Assembly (NCBI RefSeq): GCF_002272075.1
Contig: NZ_NPBJ01000023.1
Span: 155,037-219,036, forward strand
Reading direction: 5' to 3'
DNA length: 64,000 nt
Source of the DNA: Terribacillus saccharophilus
Lineage (GTDB): Bacteria; Bacillota; Bacilli; Bacillales; Amphibacillaceae
Positions 52,793-62,645 of the stretch are shown piece after piece. The notes beneath the pieces were generated by a model that did no database searches, was not told the origin of the DNA, and worked only from the letters and a program-made list of their open reading frames with translations. How positions within the stretch are numbered: position 1 is the first letter of the stretch; each line of letters begins with the position of its first letter. The position numbers and the translations under genes were made by a program.

Positions 52793-52810
52793 TACTTACA
52801 TTTGTAAGTA
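52793..52810. promoter_or_regulatory. TetR-type operator between the MMPL and TetR genes
   Basis: TACTTACA and TGTAAGTA flank two bases, giving an 8-base-arm inverted repeat inside the 204-base divergent spacer. CTAACG occurs on both sides. The probable ligand of the divergent TetR-type protein. Confidence 0.6.
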
Positions 52811-52889
52811 TACTAACGTATTAATATCTTTCAATAATAATGTGATAAATTGAGCATAAAACGAACAAAACAAGGAGAAGTGTTAGCTT

Positions 52890-53432
52890 TTGAGGAAATC
52901 GAGACAGGATAGTTTGTATTCGCAGCAATATATCATGGAAGCTCTAGATCAATTATTGGAAGAAAATCACCTGGAAGATATCACGATAACGGAGATTTGC
53001 AAAAAAGCAGGAGTTGCCAGGGTTACTTTTTACAAGTACTATCACACAATTTATGATGTGTTGAATGCATCTGTAGAAGTTAGTATAAAAAGCGCTATCG
53101 AGCAGCTTTCTAACATAAACCCTCAAGACAATATACAAGATGTGCTTGCAGACATAATAGCAAGGATAGCTGCCAGCCCTACATCGCTACAACGCCAGAT
53201 TAACTCTAATACACACGGCGTGGTGCTTGAGTATTTTGTTCACGCAATTAGCCGCCTTTCGCAAGCTGATACAGTCTTCACCAAAAAGCTGAACCAGGCA
53301 GAGGTGTTATTTATAGCAGGCGGCATGTTCAGCATCATCACCCATTGGTTCAAGAATGACTTGCAAGAGTCCCCACAGTCCGTTGCGGCAATGATAACAG
53401 ATGTGCTCCCAAGTTCAGCTTTGAAGCAATAA
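52890..53432 (+). CDS. TetR/AcrR-family transcriptional regulator
   Basis: 180 residues. The N-terminal DNA-binding domain is IMEALDQLLEENHLEDITITEICKKAGVARVTFYKYY; the C-terminal part is a variable helical ligand domain. The start is TTG 52890, about 12 bases after AAGGAG, giving MRKSRQDSLYSQ; no ATG fits better. It is divergent from the MMPL exporter, which it most likely represses through the palindrome at 52793. The inducer is unknown. Confidence 0.88.
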   Translation: MRKSRQDSLYSQQYIMEALDQLLEENHLEDITITEICKKAGVARVTFYKYYHTIYDVLNASVEVSIKSAIEQLSNINPQDNIQDVLADIIARIAASPTSLQRQINSNTHGVVLEYFVHAISRLSQADTVFTKKLNQAEVLFIAGGMFSIITHWFKNDLQESPQSVAAMITDVLPSSALKQ

Positions 53433-53443
53433 AATACATTAAA

Positions 53444-53484
53444 TGAAAAAAGAGAAAGGTTACTCCCTTTCTCTTTTTTCATTG
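53444..53484 (+). terminator. Terminator after the TetR gene
   Basis: GAAAAAAGAGAAAGG and CCTTTCTCTTTTTTC form a long stem with flanking T. Confidence 0.8.
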
Positions 53485-53533
53485 TATATACGAATATTAG
53501 AGATGTTCTCCAAGAGCTTTATTCTTTGACTGG

Positions 53534-54436
53534 TTACATCCAATCCTCTTTCAAACGATTAATATCTCTGCGCGGAGGAAAACCAAACATCCTTGCATAC
53601 TCCCTGCTGAATTGAGAGACACTTTCATATCCTACCTGCAATGCTGCATCTGTTGTGTCTGCATCATCATATAACAAAAGGTGTCGCGCTTCCTGCAGCC
53701 TTATTTGTTTCTGGAATTGGATTGGACTCATAGCGGTAACTTCACGGAAATGACGGTGAAGCGTTGATACACTCATTCCTGCAATTTCAGCAAGCTCCTC
53801 TATTCGGAAGGATTGATCATAGTGATTTCTTATATGATCGATCACATCACGGATACGCTGGGTGTAACTGCCTTGTACAGCCATTTGCGCTAAGGCACTA
53901 CCGTGTTTTCCTTGCAGTAGACGATAAAGTATCTCTTTCTTAACTAACGGTGCAAGCACAGGGATATCCTCTGGCTTCTCCAGCAAACTAGCTAAACGGA
54001 CAGCCACATCCAATATTGGTGCTTCAATTTCATTCACATACATACCTCGTTTTGGATCCTCTCCAGAAACGATCTGTATAGCAGCCTCCTTCATTACCTC
54101 CAATATTTCAGCTGGTGTAAATTCCAGTTTCATAGCCAAATAAGGAGCAGAAGCAGAGGCTTCCAGAATTTGTCCGGAAACAGGCAAATCCACCGAAGCG
54201 ACCAGATAATGATTTGGACCATAAAGCAAGCGCTCCTGGCCTAATAGAATCTCTTTCTCCCCTTGTACGATAATACAGACAGAAGGTTTATAGACTCCGC
54301 GCACTGGCCCGTAGGTACTCGTATGGTGAATGAAAAATAAGGACGGGATATTGGTTTCGCCAACCCCCTCTCTCGGAGCAAATTTATCAATCACTCCGGC
54401 GAGTATAGATTGCTTTTCTGACGTTGCTTCTGTCAT
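53534..54436 (-). CDS. AraC-family regulator with AraC_N cupin domain
   Basis: 300 residues. An N-terminal cupin-like domain (YGPVRGVYKPSVCIIVQGEKEILLGQERL) is followed by two AraC helix-turn-helix motifs (FRIEELAEIAGMSVSTLHRHFREVTAMSPIQFQKQIRLQEAR and AALQVGYESVSQFSREYARMFG). This is the subgroup often placed next to aldo/keto reductases or alcohol dehydrogenases. It is divergent from the aldo/keto reductase gene (about 160 bases apart), its probable target. ATG 54436 has GGAGGAGG upstream. The signal is not known. Confidence 0.9.
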   Translation of the reverse strand: MTEATSEKQSILAGVIDKFAPREGVGETNIPSLFFIHHTSTYGPVRGVYKPSVCIIVQGEKEILLGQERLLYGPNHYLVASVDLPVSGQILEASASAPYLAMKLEFTPAEILEVMKEAAIQIVSGEDPKRGMYVNEIEAPILDVAVRLASLLEKPEDIPVLAPLVKKEILYRLLQGKHGSALAQMAVQGSYTQRIRDVIDHIRNHYDQSFRIEELAEIAGMSVSTLHRHFREVTAMSPIQFQKQIRLQEARHLLLYDDADTTDAALQVGYESVSQFSREYARMFGFPPRRDINRLKEDWM

Positions 54437-54574
54437 GAAACCTCCTCCTTCTCCACTTCATCATAGTAATAGTATAAATCAATTCTGTGCTGATGACATG
54501 ATTAGGCATGTATATGATATGAATTGGATAACACTCCTTTGCAGATTCCCTGCATAATAAAACGGACAATATGA

Positions 54575-55582
<1,008 letters not shown>

Positions 55583-55595
55583 GATACAAAGATTA

Positions 55596-55620
55596 TCAGA
55601 GCCCTTTCTTTGGGCTCTGA
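55596..55620 (+). terminator. Hairpin after the aldo/keto reductase gene
   Basis: TCAGAGCCC pairs with GGGCTCTGA around TTTCTTT; the following sequence is only loosely T-rich. Confidence 0.5.
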
Positions 55621-55652
55621 CTATCATTTACTATTTTATAGGAGTACTGAGA

Positions 55653-55946
55653 ATGCTTGAAAAAAACTTTTATGTAACCATCGAAACCGGATTTGCGCGG
55701 TATGCTGCTAGATTAGTCAGCATTGCGGGAAATTTCTCTTCCAGCATAAACATTTTGTATAAAGGGCAATCCGTTGATCTAAAGAATGCTCCTGAATGTA
55801 TCATGCAGGTCATGAATCTTGGTATTAATAAGCATAGTTCATTTACAGTGAACGCAGATGGGACAGATGAAGCTCAGGCCATAGATGAAATAACTGACCA
55901 TTTAATGAATCTGAATACGATGCATGCAATCGTTAATAAAAGGTGA
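55653..55946 (+). CDS. HPr-like protein lacking both phosphorylation sites
   Basis: 97 residues with the HPr/Crh fold pattern along most of its length (VTIETGF..., SSINILYKGQSVDLKN..., IMQVMNLGI, DEAQAIDEITDHL). Aligned with B. subtilis HPr by position, G13 is kept but the G-I-H15-A-R-P stretch reads G-F-A-R-Y: His15 is deleted. The Ser46 site (LKSIMG) reads LKNAPECIM, with a four-residue insertion and no Ser. It therefore cannot act as a PTS phosphocarrier or, through Ser46-P, as a CcpA cofactor in the known way. AGGAGTAC precedes ATG 55653. Role unknown; a decoy or binding protein is possible. Confidence 0.75.
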   Translation: MLEKNFYVTIETGFARYAARLVSIAGNFSSSINILYKGQSVDLKNAPECIMQVMNLGINKHSSFTVNADGTDEAQAIDEITDHLMNLNTMHAIVNKR

Positions 55947-55952
55947 TGTTTT

Positions 55953-56477
55953 TCAGCGCTGTATCACAGCATATTGGCGATCATACCACCTGAATTTTCG
56001 AGCCAGATCAGCCACCTGATTTTCCTTGCTAATCGGAAAAGATGCTCCTCCAGATATGTATAGACCGGCATCCAAATGAATAACAGTATTACAAGCTGTA
56101 CGGCGGGCAGCATCTTCTTCACCATCTAAGCAAGTGTACAGCTCTATCTTATCCCCAAACCATAGCTGCTCTTCGACAAATCGGAAAAGAGCTTCGTAAG
56201 CAAGCCTTTCATCGGGACAATCCAATTCATAGATAAACTTGTTAGCAACATGCGGTATCGCTAGATCCCTCCTGCGCTCAATCTTAATACCATGACAATC
56301 ATTTTTGGTCTTATATATAAGCCAGTATTTTTGTCCCTTCCACTCATGCATCTGTCTAAAATATACGTTTTTCAGCTCACTTTCATCTATTTCTTCAGCT
56401 AGAACCCAAAATGGGTTGCTTCCATATTCACCTTGCTTGAGTCTTTTATTAGCAACCAGATAATGTTTTTCCGTCAT
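55953..56477 (-). CDS. Uncharacterised protein
   Basis: 174 residues, soluble, acidic. Recognisable features are only descriptive: a Trp/Tyr-rich N-terminal half (NPFWVLAEEID, MHEWKGQKYWLIYKTKND), CPDERLAYEALFRFVEEQLWFGD in the middle and two Cys near CLDGEEDAARRTACN. No motif that I know. ATG 56477 has AGGTGA six bases upstream; an ATG nine bases earlier has it too close. Convergent with the HPr-like gene (6 bases between stops). Confidence 0.6.
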   Translation of the reverse strand: MTEKHYLVANKRLKQGEYGSNPFWVLAEEIDESELKNVYFRQMHEWKGQKYWLIYKTKNDCHGIKIERRRDLAIPHVANKFIYELDCPDERLAYEALFRFVEEQLWFGDKIELYTCLDGEEDAARRTACNTVIHLDAGLYISGGASFPISKENQVADLARKFRWYDRQYAVIQR

Positions 56478-56529
56478 GTCATTCACCTGTTCTTTCGCTC
56501 ATCTATCACCTAGTATACTGGAAACATGC

Positions 56530-56562
56530 TATACTAACAGAACACTATAACAAGCTATAACA
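56530..56562 (+). promoter_or_regulatory. MocR gene promoter with TATAACA direct repeats
   Basis: TATACT (56530-56535) is a likely -10. TATAACA occurs at 56546-56552 and 56556-56562, ten bases apart, covering the expected start site. The same heptamer occurs twice upstream of pdxS, 20 bases apart. Confidence 0.5.
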
Positions 56563-56578
56563 CATAGGGGCAGTATAG

Positions 56579-58039
56579 ATGATTACAATCAATAAAAATG
56601 AAGCTATTCCGCTTTCCAAGCAAATATATGTTTCTTTCGTCGATAAAATTCGATCCGGCTTACTGACAGGCGGAACGAAGCTGCCGACAGTCAGACAGCT
56701 TGCAAAAGACATCGAGGTTAGTCTCGTCACTGTAATGAAAGCATACAAACAGCTAGAAGAAGATGGATTCCTTGAATTGAGCAAGGGAAAAGGCACGTAT
56801 GTGAAAACGCAGCAGCAGCCAGAACCAAGTAAATCAGGACAGGATCTTGATTGGCAGCTGAGCATTCCTGATTATTTGCACCGTTCCCAATATGCTCGTT
56901 TTCAGGATTCGGATGCGAGTTACCATTTCTCCTCTTCAATGATTGATCCGGCTTTGTTCCCGAATCAATATATGGATCAGCTGATTGCACAAGTATTCAT
57001 GCAAAATCCCCGTATTCTCTCGCAATATGGCGGCATTCAAGGAGATCTTGCATTACGGGAGAAAATGGCCCAAAACATGGAGAAATCAAAAATCACCACC
57101 ACACCAGAAAATCTGCTCATTACAAGCGGATCCCAGCAAGGTATCGACCTTGTTGCCCGGACTTTCATCGGTCCTGGTGATGTCGTGATCATGGAAGCAC
57201 CGACTTATCCTGGCGCCATTGATGTTTTCCGCAGCCGTGGTGCAACCATCCTTACCGTTCCAGTTGATGAAGATGGCATGCGCGTAGATATGCTGCATAG
57301 CTTATGCGAGAAGCATAAACCAAAGCTGATTTATACAACACCAACATTCCATAATCCGACCGGAACTATTATGCCGCTGCAGCGGCGAAAAGTACTGCTC
57401 GATATCGCTGAAAGCCATCATTGCCTTGTTATGGAGGATGATCCATTCAGTGATATCTATTTTGACCGTAAGCCCCCGCTTCCGATCAAAAGTATGGATA
57501 AAACAGGGCATGTTATTTATTTAAAAGGATTAAGCAAAACAATCGCACCAGGATGCAGGATTGGACTAATTGCAGCTTCAGGATCAATCTTTAAACGGCT
57601 GTATGCAGCAAAAGCGAACATGGATTTGGGCAGCCCGCTCCTGCCGCAGAAGGTAATTCTTCCGTTAGTAGATTCTACCAAGATGGAGCAGCATTTGAAA
57701 CGACTGCGGGCTGCACTGAAGAGCCGCCGGGATACCGTGCTGGCAGTACTGTCAAAGCAGGCGCCTTCAGGCGTTACATGGCATATTCCAAAGGGCGGCT
57801 TGAATGTCTGGATTCAGCTTCCCGCTTGGCTGGACAGCAATGTCCTCCTGTATGAAGCGACAAAACGGCATGTTTCCTTCTTAACAGGATCAGCTTGCTT
57901 TGCCATTGAAAATGAACATAGCACATTCCGGCTCAGCTATTCGTACGCGAATGAAAAGCTATTACAGGAAGGCGTCATGATTCTCTGCGACATTATGCAG
58001 GCGATGCAGCCTTCAAGCGCTTCTTCGCCTACTTTTTAA
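56579..58039 (+). CDS. MocR-family regulator (GntR domain fused to aminotransferase), probable PdxR
   Basis: 486 residues. A GntR winged helix (about 10-75, LPTVRQLAKDIEVSLVTVMKAYKQLEEDGFL) joins a fold-type I aminotransferase domain with the PLP lysine in YLKGLSKTIAPGCRIG. MocR proteins use PLP-bound domains as sensors rather than enzymes. Two observations suggest PdxR: pdxST is 3 kb away, and both promoters carry TATAACA direct repeats. ATG 56579 follows AGGGG at about ten bases. GabR or an uncharacterised MocR remains possible. Confidence 0.85.
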   Translation: MITINKNEAIPLSKQIYVSFVDKIRSGLLTGGTKLPTVRQLAKDIEVSLVTVMKAYKQLEEDGFLELSKGKGTYVKTQQQPEPSKSGQDLDWQLSIPDYLHRSQYARFQDSDASYHFSSSMIDPALFPNQYMDQLIAQVFMQNPRILSQYGGIQGDLALREKMAQNMEKSKITTTPENLLITSGSQQGIDLVARTFIGPGDVVIMEAPTYPGAIDVFRSRGATILTVPVDEDGMRVDMLHSLCEKHKPKLIYTTPTFHNPTGTIMPLQRRKVLLDIAESHHCLVMEDDPFSDIYFDRKPPLPIKSMDKTGHVIYLKGLSKTIAPGCRIGLIAASGSIFKRLYAAKANMDLGSPLLPQKVILPLVDSTKMEQHLKRLRAALKSRRDTVLAVLSKQAPSGVTWHIPKGGLNVWIQLPAWLDSNVLLYEATKRHVSFLTGSACFAIENEHSTFRLSYSYANEKLLQEGVMILCDIMQAMQPSSASSPTF

Positions 58040-58061
58040 AGAAAACACCCTTCCCAGACCT

Positions 58062-58093
58062 AACAAAAAAGCTATCCTAATCGGATAGCTTTT
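58062..58093. terminator. Bidirectional terminator between the MocR and zinc-ribbon genes
   Basis: AAAAGCTATCC and GGATAGCTTTT form the stem; A and T tracts flank it on both sides. Confidence 0.8.
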
Positions 58094-58295
58094 AACCAAA
58101 AAATAAGTCCAGTAGATTACTACCTTGTGAAGATTGTTTATTATATAATTCCGAATAACCACACTGCGTACATGAAATTACTAGAAATTGATTGTGCTGG
58201 ACATCAAATAATTTAGACAGACCAGTTCCTGTCATCGCAACTTCCTTTTGTGAAACCTCCGTACCACCGCATTTCAGACAGCCTTTCTCATTCAT
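58092..58295 (-). CDS. Small zinc-ribbon protein
   Basis: 67 residues with two Cys pairs, CLKCGG near the start and CTQCGYSE in the second half, spaced as in zinc ribbons; a short helical tail (GSNLLDLFFG) ends it. This matches small Bacillus zinc-ribbon nucleic acid-binding proteins of unknown role. I prefer ATG 58295, ten bases after AAGGAAG, to the upstream GTG 58304. Confidence 0.75.
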   Translation of the reverse strand: MNEKGCLKCGGTEVSQKEVAMTGTGLSKLFDVQHNQFLVISCTQCGYSELYNKQSSQGSNLLDLFFG

Positions 58296-58414
58296 GTACG
58301 TCACTTCCTTTATCTTTTTCTAACATACGTAGATAACATAATACAGGTTTCAATAATTTATTAAGTCACCAATATATTCCTTCTATTGTAAAATACAAAA
58401 AGAGGTGACAATAT

Positions 58415-58789
58415 ATGAAAAAAATAATTGTTGGTATTTTAATAGTCTGCTTGTACTGTTTTCCTTTTGTTTATAATTCCATGTATCAGGATTTTGCAAA
58501 CCGTTCTATGCTTGGCTATTTACTTATGCTGATGGCGACTTTACTTCTTGCTTTTTTAGGAAAACTCTTTAGTAGTTCAATCTATCTTATTATTGGTAAC
58601 ATAATATCGGTTATAATTTCATTTTATTTCATAAATGAAATGTCTTGGAATGAAGAATGGGGCGGCTATTTTAAGCCTCTCACTCCAAACCAATTATTAA
58701 TCTTTGCTAGTGTTTTGTTTTTGGTTCCTCAGTTATTTGCTATGCGGTTAGCTAAAAAACTAAAAGATAGAGATAGAGTTAAAGGTTGA
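58415..58789 (+). CDS. Four-helix membrane protein, unknown function
   Basis: 124 residues. Four hydrophobic segments are visible (about 4-22, 32-52, 55-75 and 93-112), with ENEMSWNEEWGGY-like acidic outside loop between the last two and a basic end (KKLKDRDRVKG). Predicted polytopic protein in the cytoplasmic membrane. No family recognised. AGAGGTGAC precedes ATG 58415. Unusually AT-rich and rich in Ile/Phe; single gene with a terminator. Confidence 0.65.
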   Translation: MKKIIVGILIVCLYCFPFVYNSMYQDFANRSMLGYLLMLMATLLLAFLGKLFSSSIYLIIGNIISVIISFYFINEMSWNEEWGGYFKPLTPNQLLIFASVLFLVPQLFAMRLAKKLKDRDRVKG

Positions 58790-58808
58790 ATTTTCCATAC
58801 ATATTAAA

Positions 58809-58850
58809 CAAAAAAAAAGAGGAGTCAGTCCTTTGACTGACTCCTCTTTC
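58809..58850. terminator. Bidirectional terminator between the membrane protein gene and aldH
   Basis: AAAGAGGAGTCAGTC and its exact complement flank a CTTT loop; nine A lie on one side and TTTCC on the other. Confidence 0.85.
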
Positions 58851-58861
58851 CTTTATTTACT

Positions 58862-60157
58862 TCAACGCTTTAAGATGCTCTTGTAATGAGAAAAAGTATC
58901 AAAGCTGGCTTTACCGTGATATGCTCCCATACCGCTTGCACCAACTCCTCCGAATGGAAGGTAGTGGGAAGTCATCTGGCTGATTGTATCGTTGATTGCA
59001 CCACCGCCGAATGAAATCCTGTTTAATATTTCATCCTGGAAGTTTTCATCTTCAGAGAACAGGTAAAGTGCTAGTGGTTTTGGTCGTCTCACAATTTGAT
59101 CAATGATATCAGCTTGATCATCATAAGTGATAACCGGTAGGATTGGTCCGAAGATTTCATCCTGCATAATTGGATCATCCCATGAAATAGAATCAAGAAT
59201 TGTCGGCTCTATTATTAGCTGGGAGCGGTCGGATTTTCCGCCTGCTGCAATTGTTCCGTTGTTCAGGAAGCCTGCCAGACGATCAAAATGTCTTTCACTG
59301 ACCACATGTCCGAAGTTTGGATTTTGGACGACGTTGTCTCCATATGTTGCAGTAATGACGTCTATCAGTTTTTCCAACAGTGTTTCTTTTACACTGCTAT
59401 GAACAAGAAGGTAATCTGGCGCAACACATGTCTGCCCAGCATTGGCGAATTTCCCACGAGCGATTCGCTGAGCTGCTTCATCCAGATTCGCATCCTTATG
59501 GACTATTGTCGGACTTTTACCACCAAGCTCCAGTGTCATTGGCGTCAAATGCTTCGCTGCAGCTTCTGCCACAATCTTACCGACGCCAGTGCTGCCTGTG
59601 AAGAAGATGTAGTCAAAGTCTTCTTTGAGCAATGCAGTACTTGTTTCCACTTCCCCTTCAACAACACTCAGATATTCTTCTGGGAAGTTATCATTGAATA
59701 TGGTTGAAAGTATTGCTGACGTTTTCGGCGTCAATTCAGATGGTTTCAATACAGCAGTATTTCCACCAGCAATTGCTCCTACCAGTGGGGATACCGCCAG
59801 CTGGAATGGGTAGTTCCATGGTGCGATTACGAGTGCAGCCCCATAAGGTTCTGGCTTGATGAAGCTTTTTGCTCCTTCATGCGAAGCTGCTGTAGGTACT
59901 TCCTTCGTTTCAGCCCAAGACTCCAAATTCTCTAAAGTGAAGTTAATTTCAGCTAATACAAGACCTACCTCGGCCCGTTTAGCTTCCAATTCAGATTTGT
60001 TCAAATCCTGCTTCACTGCGTCCAGAATGCTTTGTTCATGCTTCTGGATTAAATCTTTCAATCTATTTAGTGTATCTATACGAAATTGTACATCCTTCGT
60101 TTGTCCGCTTCTGAAGAAAGTACGCTGTTTCATCAAAAGGTCTTGATAGTTCTCCAT
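58862..60157 (-). CDS. Aldehyde dehydrogenase (class 3-like, YwdH type)
   Basis: 431 residues, the short class with a C-terminal FDTFSHYKSILKR. The catalytic Cys lies in NAGQTCVAPDYLLV, the general base Glu in LELGGKSPTIV, and the cofactor loop in FFTGSTGVGKIVAEAAAK. It oxidises medium- or long-chain fatty aldehydes with NAD(P). ATG 60157 has AAAGGAG upstream; the longer frame to 60202 has no ribosome site. The gene lies between pdxT and the MocR gene, but no functional link is clear. Confidence 0.92.
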   Translation of the reverse strand: MENYQDLLMKQRTFFRSGQTKDVQFRIDTLNRLKDLIQKHEQSILDAVKQDLNKSELEAKRAEVGLVLAEINFTLENLESWAETKEVPTAASHEGAKSFIKPEPYGAALVIAPWNYPFQLAVSPLVGAIAGGNTAVLKPSELTPKTSAILSTIFNDNFPEEYLSVVEGEVETSTALLKEDFDYIFFTGSTGVGKIVAEAAAKHLTPMTLELGGKSPTIVHKDANLDEAAQRIARGKFANAGQTCVAPDYLLVHSSVKETLLEKLIDVITATYGDNVVQNPNFGHVVSERHFDRLAGFLNNGTIAAGGKSDRSQLIIEPTILDSISWDDPIMQDEIFGPILPVITYDDQADIIDQIVRRPKPLALYLFSEDENFQDEILNRISFGGGAINDTISQMTSHYLPFGGVGASGMGAYHGKASFDTFSHYKSILKR

Positions 60158-60314
60158 TTTAAAATCTCCTTTGCAATTTTGAGATGTTTCATTAAATTGC
60201 ATACAATTAGTTGACGTATCAAATATTCAACGATGAAAAATATAATACACAAAAGACTAGATTGCAAGAGATACGAATTGAAGATAGAAAGGGAAAATAA
60301 TCCACATAGCATGC

Positions 60315-60344
60315 AAAAAAGAAGATCATAAAATGATCTTCTTT
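60315..60344 (-). terminator. Terminator of pdxST
   Basis: On the minus strand GAAGATCAT pairs with ATGATCTTC, followed by TTTTTT. The rest of 60158-60314 holds the aldH promoter region; no gene seen. Confidence 0.8.
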
Positions 60345-60360
60345 TCAGTGAGAATACTAT

Positions 60361-60942
60361 TTAAGCTTTTACAGCAGCTTCTTTTACCATCTCAACAAAA
60401 TATCCCATCAATCTAGTATCTGCAGTAAGCTCCGGATGAAAAGCAGTCGCCAAATAGTGTCCATCTCTTGCTGCTACAATACGTCCTGTATCTTCACTCA
60501 GCACTTCAACACCTGGTCCTGCCTCGATAATATAAGGCGCACGGATGAATACTGCAGGGAAATCTTGTGCCACACCTTTGATTTCAAGCTCTGTTTCAAA
60601 GCTGTCTACCTGACGGCCGAAAGCATTTCGTTCCACAGTCACATCCATCAAACCAAGATGACTCGTCTGCTGGTTGTTAATTCTTTTTGCCAGCAGAATC
60701 ATCCCTGCACAAGTACCGAAGATTGGTTTTCCAGCTGCGCCAAAAGCTCTTAACGACTCCAGGAAATCATACCGATCGATAAGCCTGCGCATTGCCGTAC
60801 TCTCGCCTCCTGGCAAAATCAGTCCATCCAATTCAGCAAGCTGCTCCACGCGCTTGACTAGGATAGCTTCTGCTCCGACAGCTTCTACTGTCCGTGCATG
60901 CTCAACCACCGCACCTTGAAGTGCTAATACACCGATTTTCAT
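60361..60942 (-). CDS. pdxT: Pyridoxal 5'-phosphate synthase glutaminase subunit PdxT
   Basis: 193 residues, class I glutaminase that feeds ammonia to PdxS. The oxyanion motif [10 protein letters not shown], nucleophile Cys in [12 protein letters not shown] and the His-Glu pair in [10 protein letters not shown] are present. Start ATG 60942, with GGGAG about 11 bases upstream; an in-frame extension to 60972 would overlap pdxS. The gap to the pdxS stop is 19 bases, a two-gene operon ending at the terminator near 60330. Confidence 0.96.
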   Translation of the reverse strand: MKIGVLALQGAVVEHARTVEAVGAEAILVKRVEQLAELDGLILPGGESTAMRRLIDRYDFLESLRAFGAAGKPIFGTCAGMILLAKRINNQQTSHLGLMDVTVERNAFGRQVDSFETELEIKGVAQDFPAVFIRAPYIIEAGPGVEVLSEDTGRIVAARDGHYLATAFHPELTADTRLMGYFVEMVKEAAVKA

Positions 60943-60961
60943 AGAGCAGATCTCCCTTCCC

Positions 60962-61846
60962 TTACCAACCACGTTCTTGCATTCTGTTTTCTGGAGATAG
61001 ACTTGCTATGTCGATTCCTTTCATCGGCGTGCCAAGTCCTTTGGAAAGTTCTGCAATCAGCTTGTAATCCTGATAATGCGTTGTCGCTTCAACAATAGCT
61101 TTAGCAAACTTCGCTGGGTTATCAGATTTAAAGATACCAGAACCAACGAACACTCCATCCGCTCCAAGCTGCATCATTAGTGCAGCATCTGCTGGAGTCG
61201 CCACACCACCGGCAGCGAAGTTTACAACTGGAAGCTTGCCAGCTTCACGAATCTGAAGCAATACGTCGTATGGTGCACCAAGATCTTTAGCAAATGTCAT
61301 CACTTCATCCAAATCCATGGAGATTAGTTTGCGTACTTGGGACTGCACCTTACGCATATGTCGTACAGCTTCCACGATATTACCTGTTCCTGGCTCTCCT
61401 TTCGTCCGGAGCATGGAAGCACCTTCCCCGATGCGACGGGCAGCTTCACCAAGATCTCGGCTTCCGCAGACGAACGGTACCGTAAATTCACTTTTGTTCA
61501 AATGATATTCTTCATCCGCTGGGGTCAGCACTTCACTTTCATCTATGTAATCGACACCCATAGATTCCAGCACCCGTGCTTCCACAATATGTCCAATTCG
61601 AGCCTTAGCCATGACCGGGATAGAAACAGCATTCAATACCTCTTCTGTAATTGTCGGATCCGCCATCCGCGCAACACCACCGGCAGCACGAATATCAGAA
61701 GGGACACGCTCAAGCGCCATAACCGCTACTGCGCCCGCCTCTTCCGCAATCTTTGCCTGCTCTGCATTCACGACATCCATGATGACACCGCCCTTTTGCA
61801 TTTCCGCCATACCACGTTTTACTAAATCTGTTCCTGTTTTCGCCAT
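60962..61846 (-). CDS. pdxS: Pyridoxal 5'-phosphate synthase lyase subunit PdxS
   Basis: 294 residues. TIM-barrel subunit that builds PLP from ribose 5-phosphate, glyceraldehyde 3-phosphate and ammonia; forms a dodecamer decorated by PdxT. Highly conserved: [29 protein letters not shown] (active-site Lys) and [29 protein letters not shown]. The start is ATG 61846, with AGGAGGAG upstream. Two TATAACA-type repeats lie over its promoter, as in the nearby MocR gene. Confidence 0.97.
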   Translation of the reverse strand: MAKTGTDLVKRGMAEMQKGGVIMDVVNAEQAKIAEEAGAVAVMALERVPSDIRAAGGVARMADPTITEEVLNAVSIPVMAKARIGHIVEARVLESMGVDYIDESEVLTPADEEYHLNKSEFTVPFVCGSRDLGEAARRIGEGASMLRTKGEPGTGNIVEAVRHMRKVQSQVRKLISMDLDEVMTFAKDLGAPYDVLLQIREAGKLPVVNFAAGGVATPADAALMMQLGADGVFVGSGIFKSDNPAKFAKAIVEATTHYQDYKLIAELSKGLGTPMKGIDIASLSPENRMQERGW

Positions 61847-61914
61847 GTTGACTCCTCCTGCTTTTCTTTCCCGTTGTCGGAAAAGTTTGATAGGAGTATT
61901 GTACATAGGATCGG

Positions 61915-61943
61915 GGTATAACACGCAAGGTTAGAGTATAACA
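61915..61943 (-). promoter_or_regulatory. pdxST promoter with repeated TGTTATA boxes (candidate PdxR sites)
   Basis: On the minus strand TGTTATACTC and TGTTATACCC begin exactly 20 bases apart (plus-strand TATAACA at 61937-61943 and 61917-61923). A TTGTTA (-35) and an extended TGTTATACC (-10), 18 bases apart, overlap them. The heptamer is shared with the MocR promoter at 56546. Confidence 0.5.
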
Positions 61944-61945
61944 AC

Positions 61946-62470
61946 TTATTCTATTGTATGCTTTTGCAGGAGATAGTTATATTCCTGCCAGAATTCTGTA
62001 TACATTTCTTGGTCGAAATCGTCTTCAATCTTTTTCGTTTTCGAAATCTCGTAAAATGCTTTTGCTTGTTTTGCAAATTGCAGGATCTGTTGTTCATACT
62101 GAATCTTTTTAACAGATACACTTACATCTGGATATACGATCTTTCCTTCTGCCAGACTAGTGCTTGTAAATTTAACAAAGTCTGACAAAAATACTTCATC
62201 GCTTTTGTGCTGAACTGACCAGTGAATAGAGATTGGGCACCCAGACATCAGCATTATCCCACATCCATGGAGGATTAACCCTTCCTTGCACTCTGGATTA
62301 CTTATATAGTCCACATCCAGTGTACGAAGTAATGCTAGCGCTGATTCACTAATCCCCCATTCTTCTCCCTTGCCAGCTTGTGTAATAATTGTCCCGTCCA
62401 CTTCCAAATGAATTTGTCCATGTGAGCATAAATCTTCTTCCTCATTGGAAAGCCAATATTGTGTTTCCAT
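61946..62470 (-). CDS. Uncharacterised protein
   Basis: 174 residues, acidic and soluble. It starts METQYWLSNEEEDLCSHGQIHLEVDG, has a CGIMLMSGCPISIHWSVQH core with several Cys, and ends with a helical charged tail (YTEFWQEYNYLLQKH). It resembles hypothetical proteins of Bacillaceae only in style; no domain is recognised. The ATG at 62470 has a poor ribosome site; GGGGGGAG lies about 26 bases upstream, four bases before an in-frame ATA. Start therefore uncertain. Confidence 0.6.
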   Translation of the reverse strand: METQYWLSNEEEDLCSHGQIHLEVDGTIITQAGKGEEWGISESALALLRTLDVDYISNPECKEGLILHGCGIMLMSGCPISIHWSVQHKSDEVFLSDFVKFTSTSLAEGKIVYPDVSVSVKKIQYEQQILQFAKQAKAFYEISKTKKIEDDFDQEMYTEFWQEYNYLLQKHTIE

Positions 62471-62645
62471 CTTGAAGTTAAGAGTAGTTATATTCTTCTC
62501 CCCCCATATTTTCCTATTTATTATTCATTCAGTACAGAGCATACATGCACTCATTATCTACTAATTTTAATTAAAAAAGGAAAATTATTTACTTTAATTA
62601 AATGTTTCCCATTATAATAGGTAGGTATTATGGACCAAAAACGAA

